Below, one piece after another: positions 63,887 to 64,000 of a stretch of DNA of 64,000 bases (positions are counted from its first letter, which is position 1; each line of letters starts with the position of its first letter). Made by a program: the position numbers and the translations under genes. Below the pieces are notes generated by a model, which was given only the letters and a program-made list of their open reading frames with translations, searched no databases and had not been told where the DNA came from. Source of the stretch: Bemisia tabaci (taxonomy: Eukaryota > Arthropoda > Insecta > Hemiptera > Aleyrodidae); NCBI RefSeq assembly GCF_918797505.1, contig NC_092800.1, forward strand, positions 26,303,577 to 26,367,576. The letters run 5' to 3'.

Positions 63887-64000
63887 CGTCTTAATCCTGA
63901 AGTCGCTTGTTTACAAATTTGCGCTTGTTTCTACCACCAAATTTTTTAAGTTCGAAGATTTTCTTTTACTACTTTAATTAAATAATCATTTTAATTATAG

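Overview
The window looks like nuclear DNA of an arthropod, most likely an insect. A whitefly-like hemipteran is my impression only; no marker gene is present to test it. The DNA is moderately AT-rich, with no operons, no dense ORFs, no CRISPR array, no rRNA and no convincing host exon. Its content is mostly short, non-autonomous, palindromic DNA transposons (MITEs), many nested in each other, separated by apparently unique intergenic or intronic DNA. The only substantial coding sequence I can defend is a 5'-truncated non-LTR retrotransposon reverse transcriptase at 44.58-45.86 kb.

Families are lettered here by terminal sequence and target-site duplication (TSD), read directly from the window. 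A: termini CACAGTGG, 5-bp TSD near CGTCG, Transib-like. B, V, J, U and DD: hAT-like; 8-bp TSDs are clear for B, V and J, only partial for U and DD. C: about 253 bp, termini CTGCCGTG, variable 4-bp TSD. D, I, K: termini GGA..., 2-bp AT TSD. F, G, H, BB: termini CAC plus an A-tract, 2-bp TSD. L: TTAA TSD. S: TAA TSD, Harbinger-like. E, M-R, T, W-Z, AA, CC and EE are hairpin or dispersed repeats not assigned to a superfamily.

Layout: 0-9.5 kb holds A, B, F, E, C, BB/K and tandem N repeats. 9.5-22 kb holds D, I, AA, W, M, a nested A(L(K)) stack, B, N, and C copies. 22-34 kb holds G, P, a tRNA-derived SINE-like remnant, R(S), T, a triple BB(I(J)) stack, and C and F copies. 35.08-36.40 kb is a 1.3-kb near-perfect palindrome. 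37.4-44.3 kb holds B, C, V, DD, A, L, M, T, X and Q. 44.31-46.02 kb is an F element split by the retrotransposon. 46-59 kb holds A(J), V, C, G, an M element split by J and G, a four-layer A stack at 55.83-57.53 kb, a tandem U duplication and the Y hairpin. 59.23-63.89 kb is a 4.7-kb interval bounded by inverted copies of X.

Nothing here forms a gene pathway. The scientific value is the insertion record: clean TSDs and nesting order give a relative chronology, and several structures (the Transib-like family with an RSS-type heptamer, the giant palindrome, the X-bounded interval) merit follow-up.
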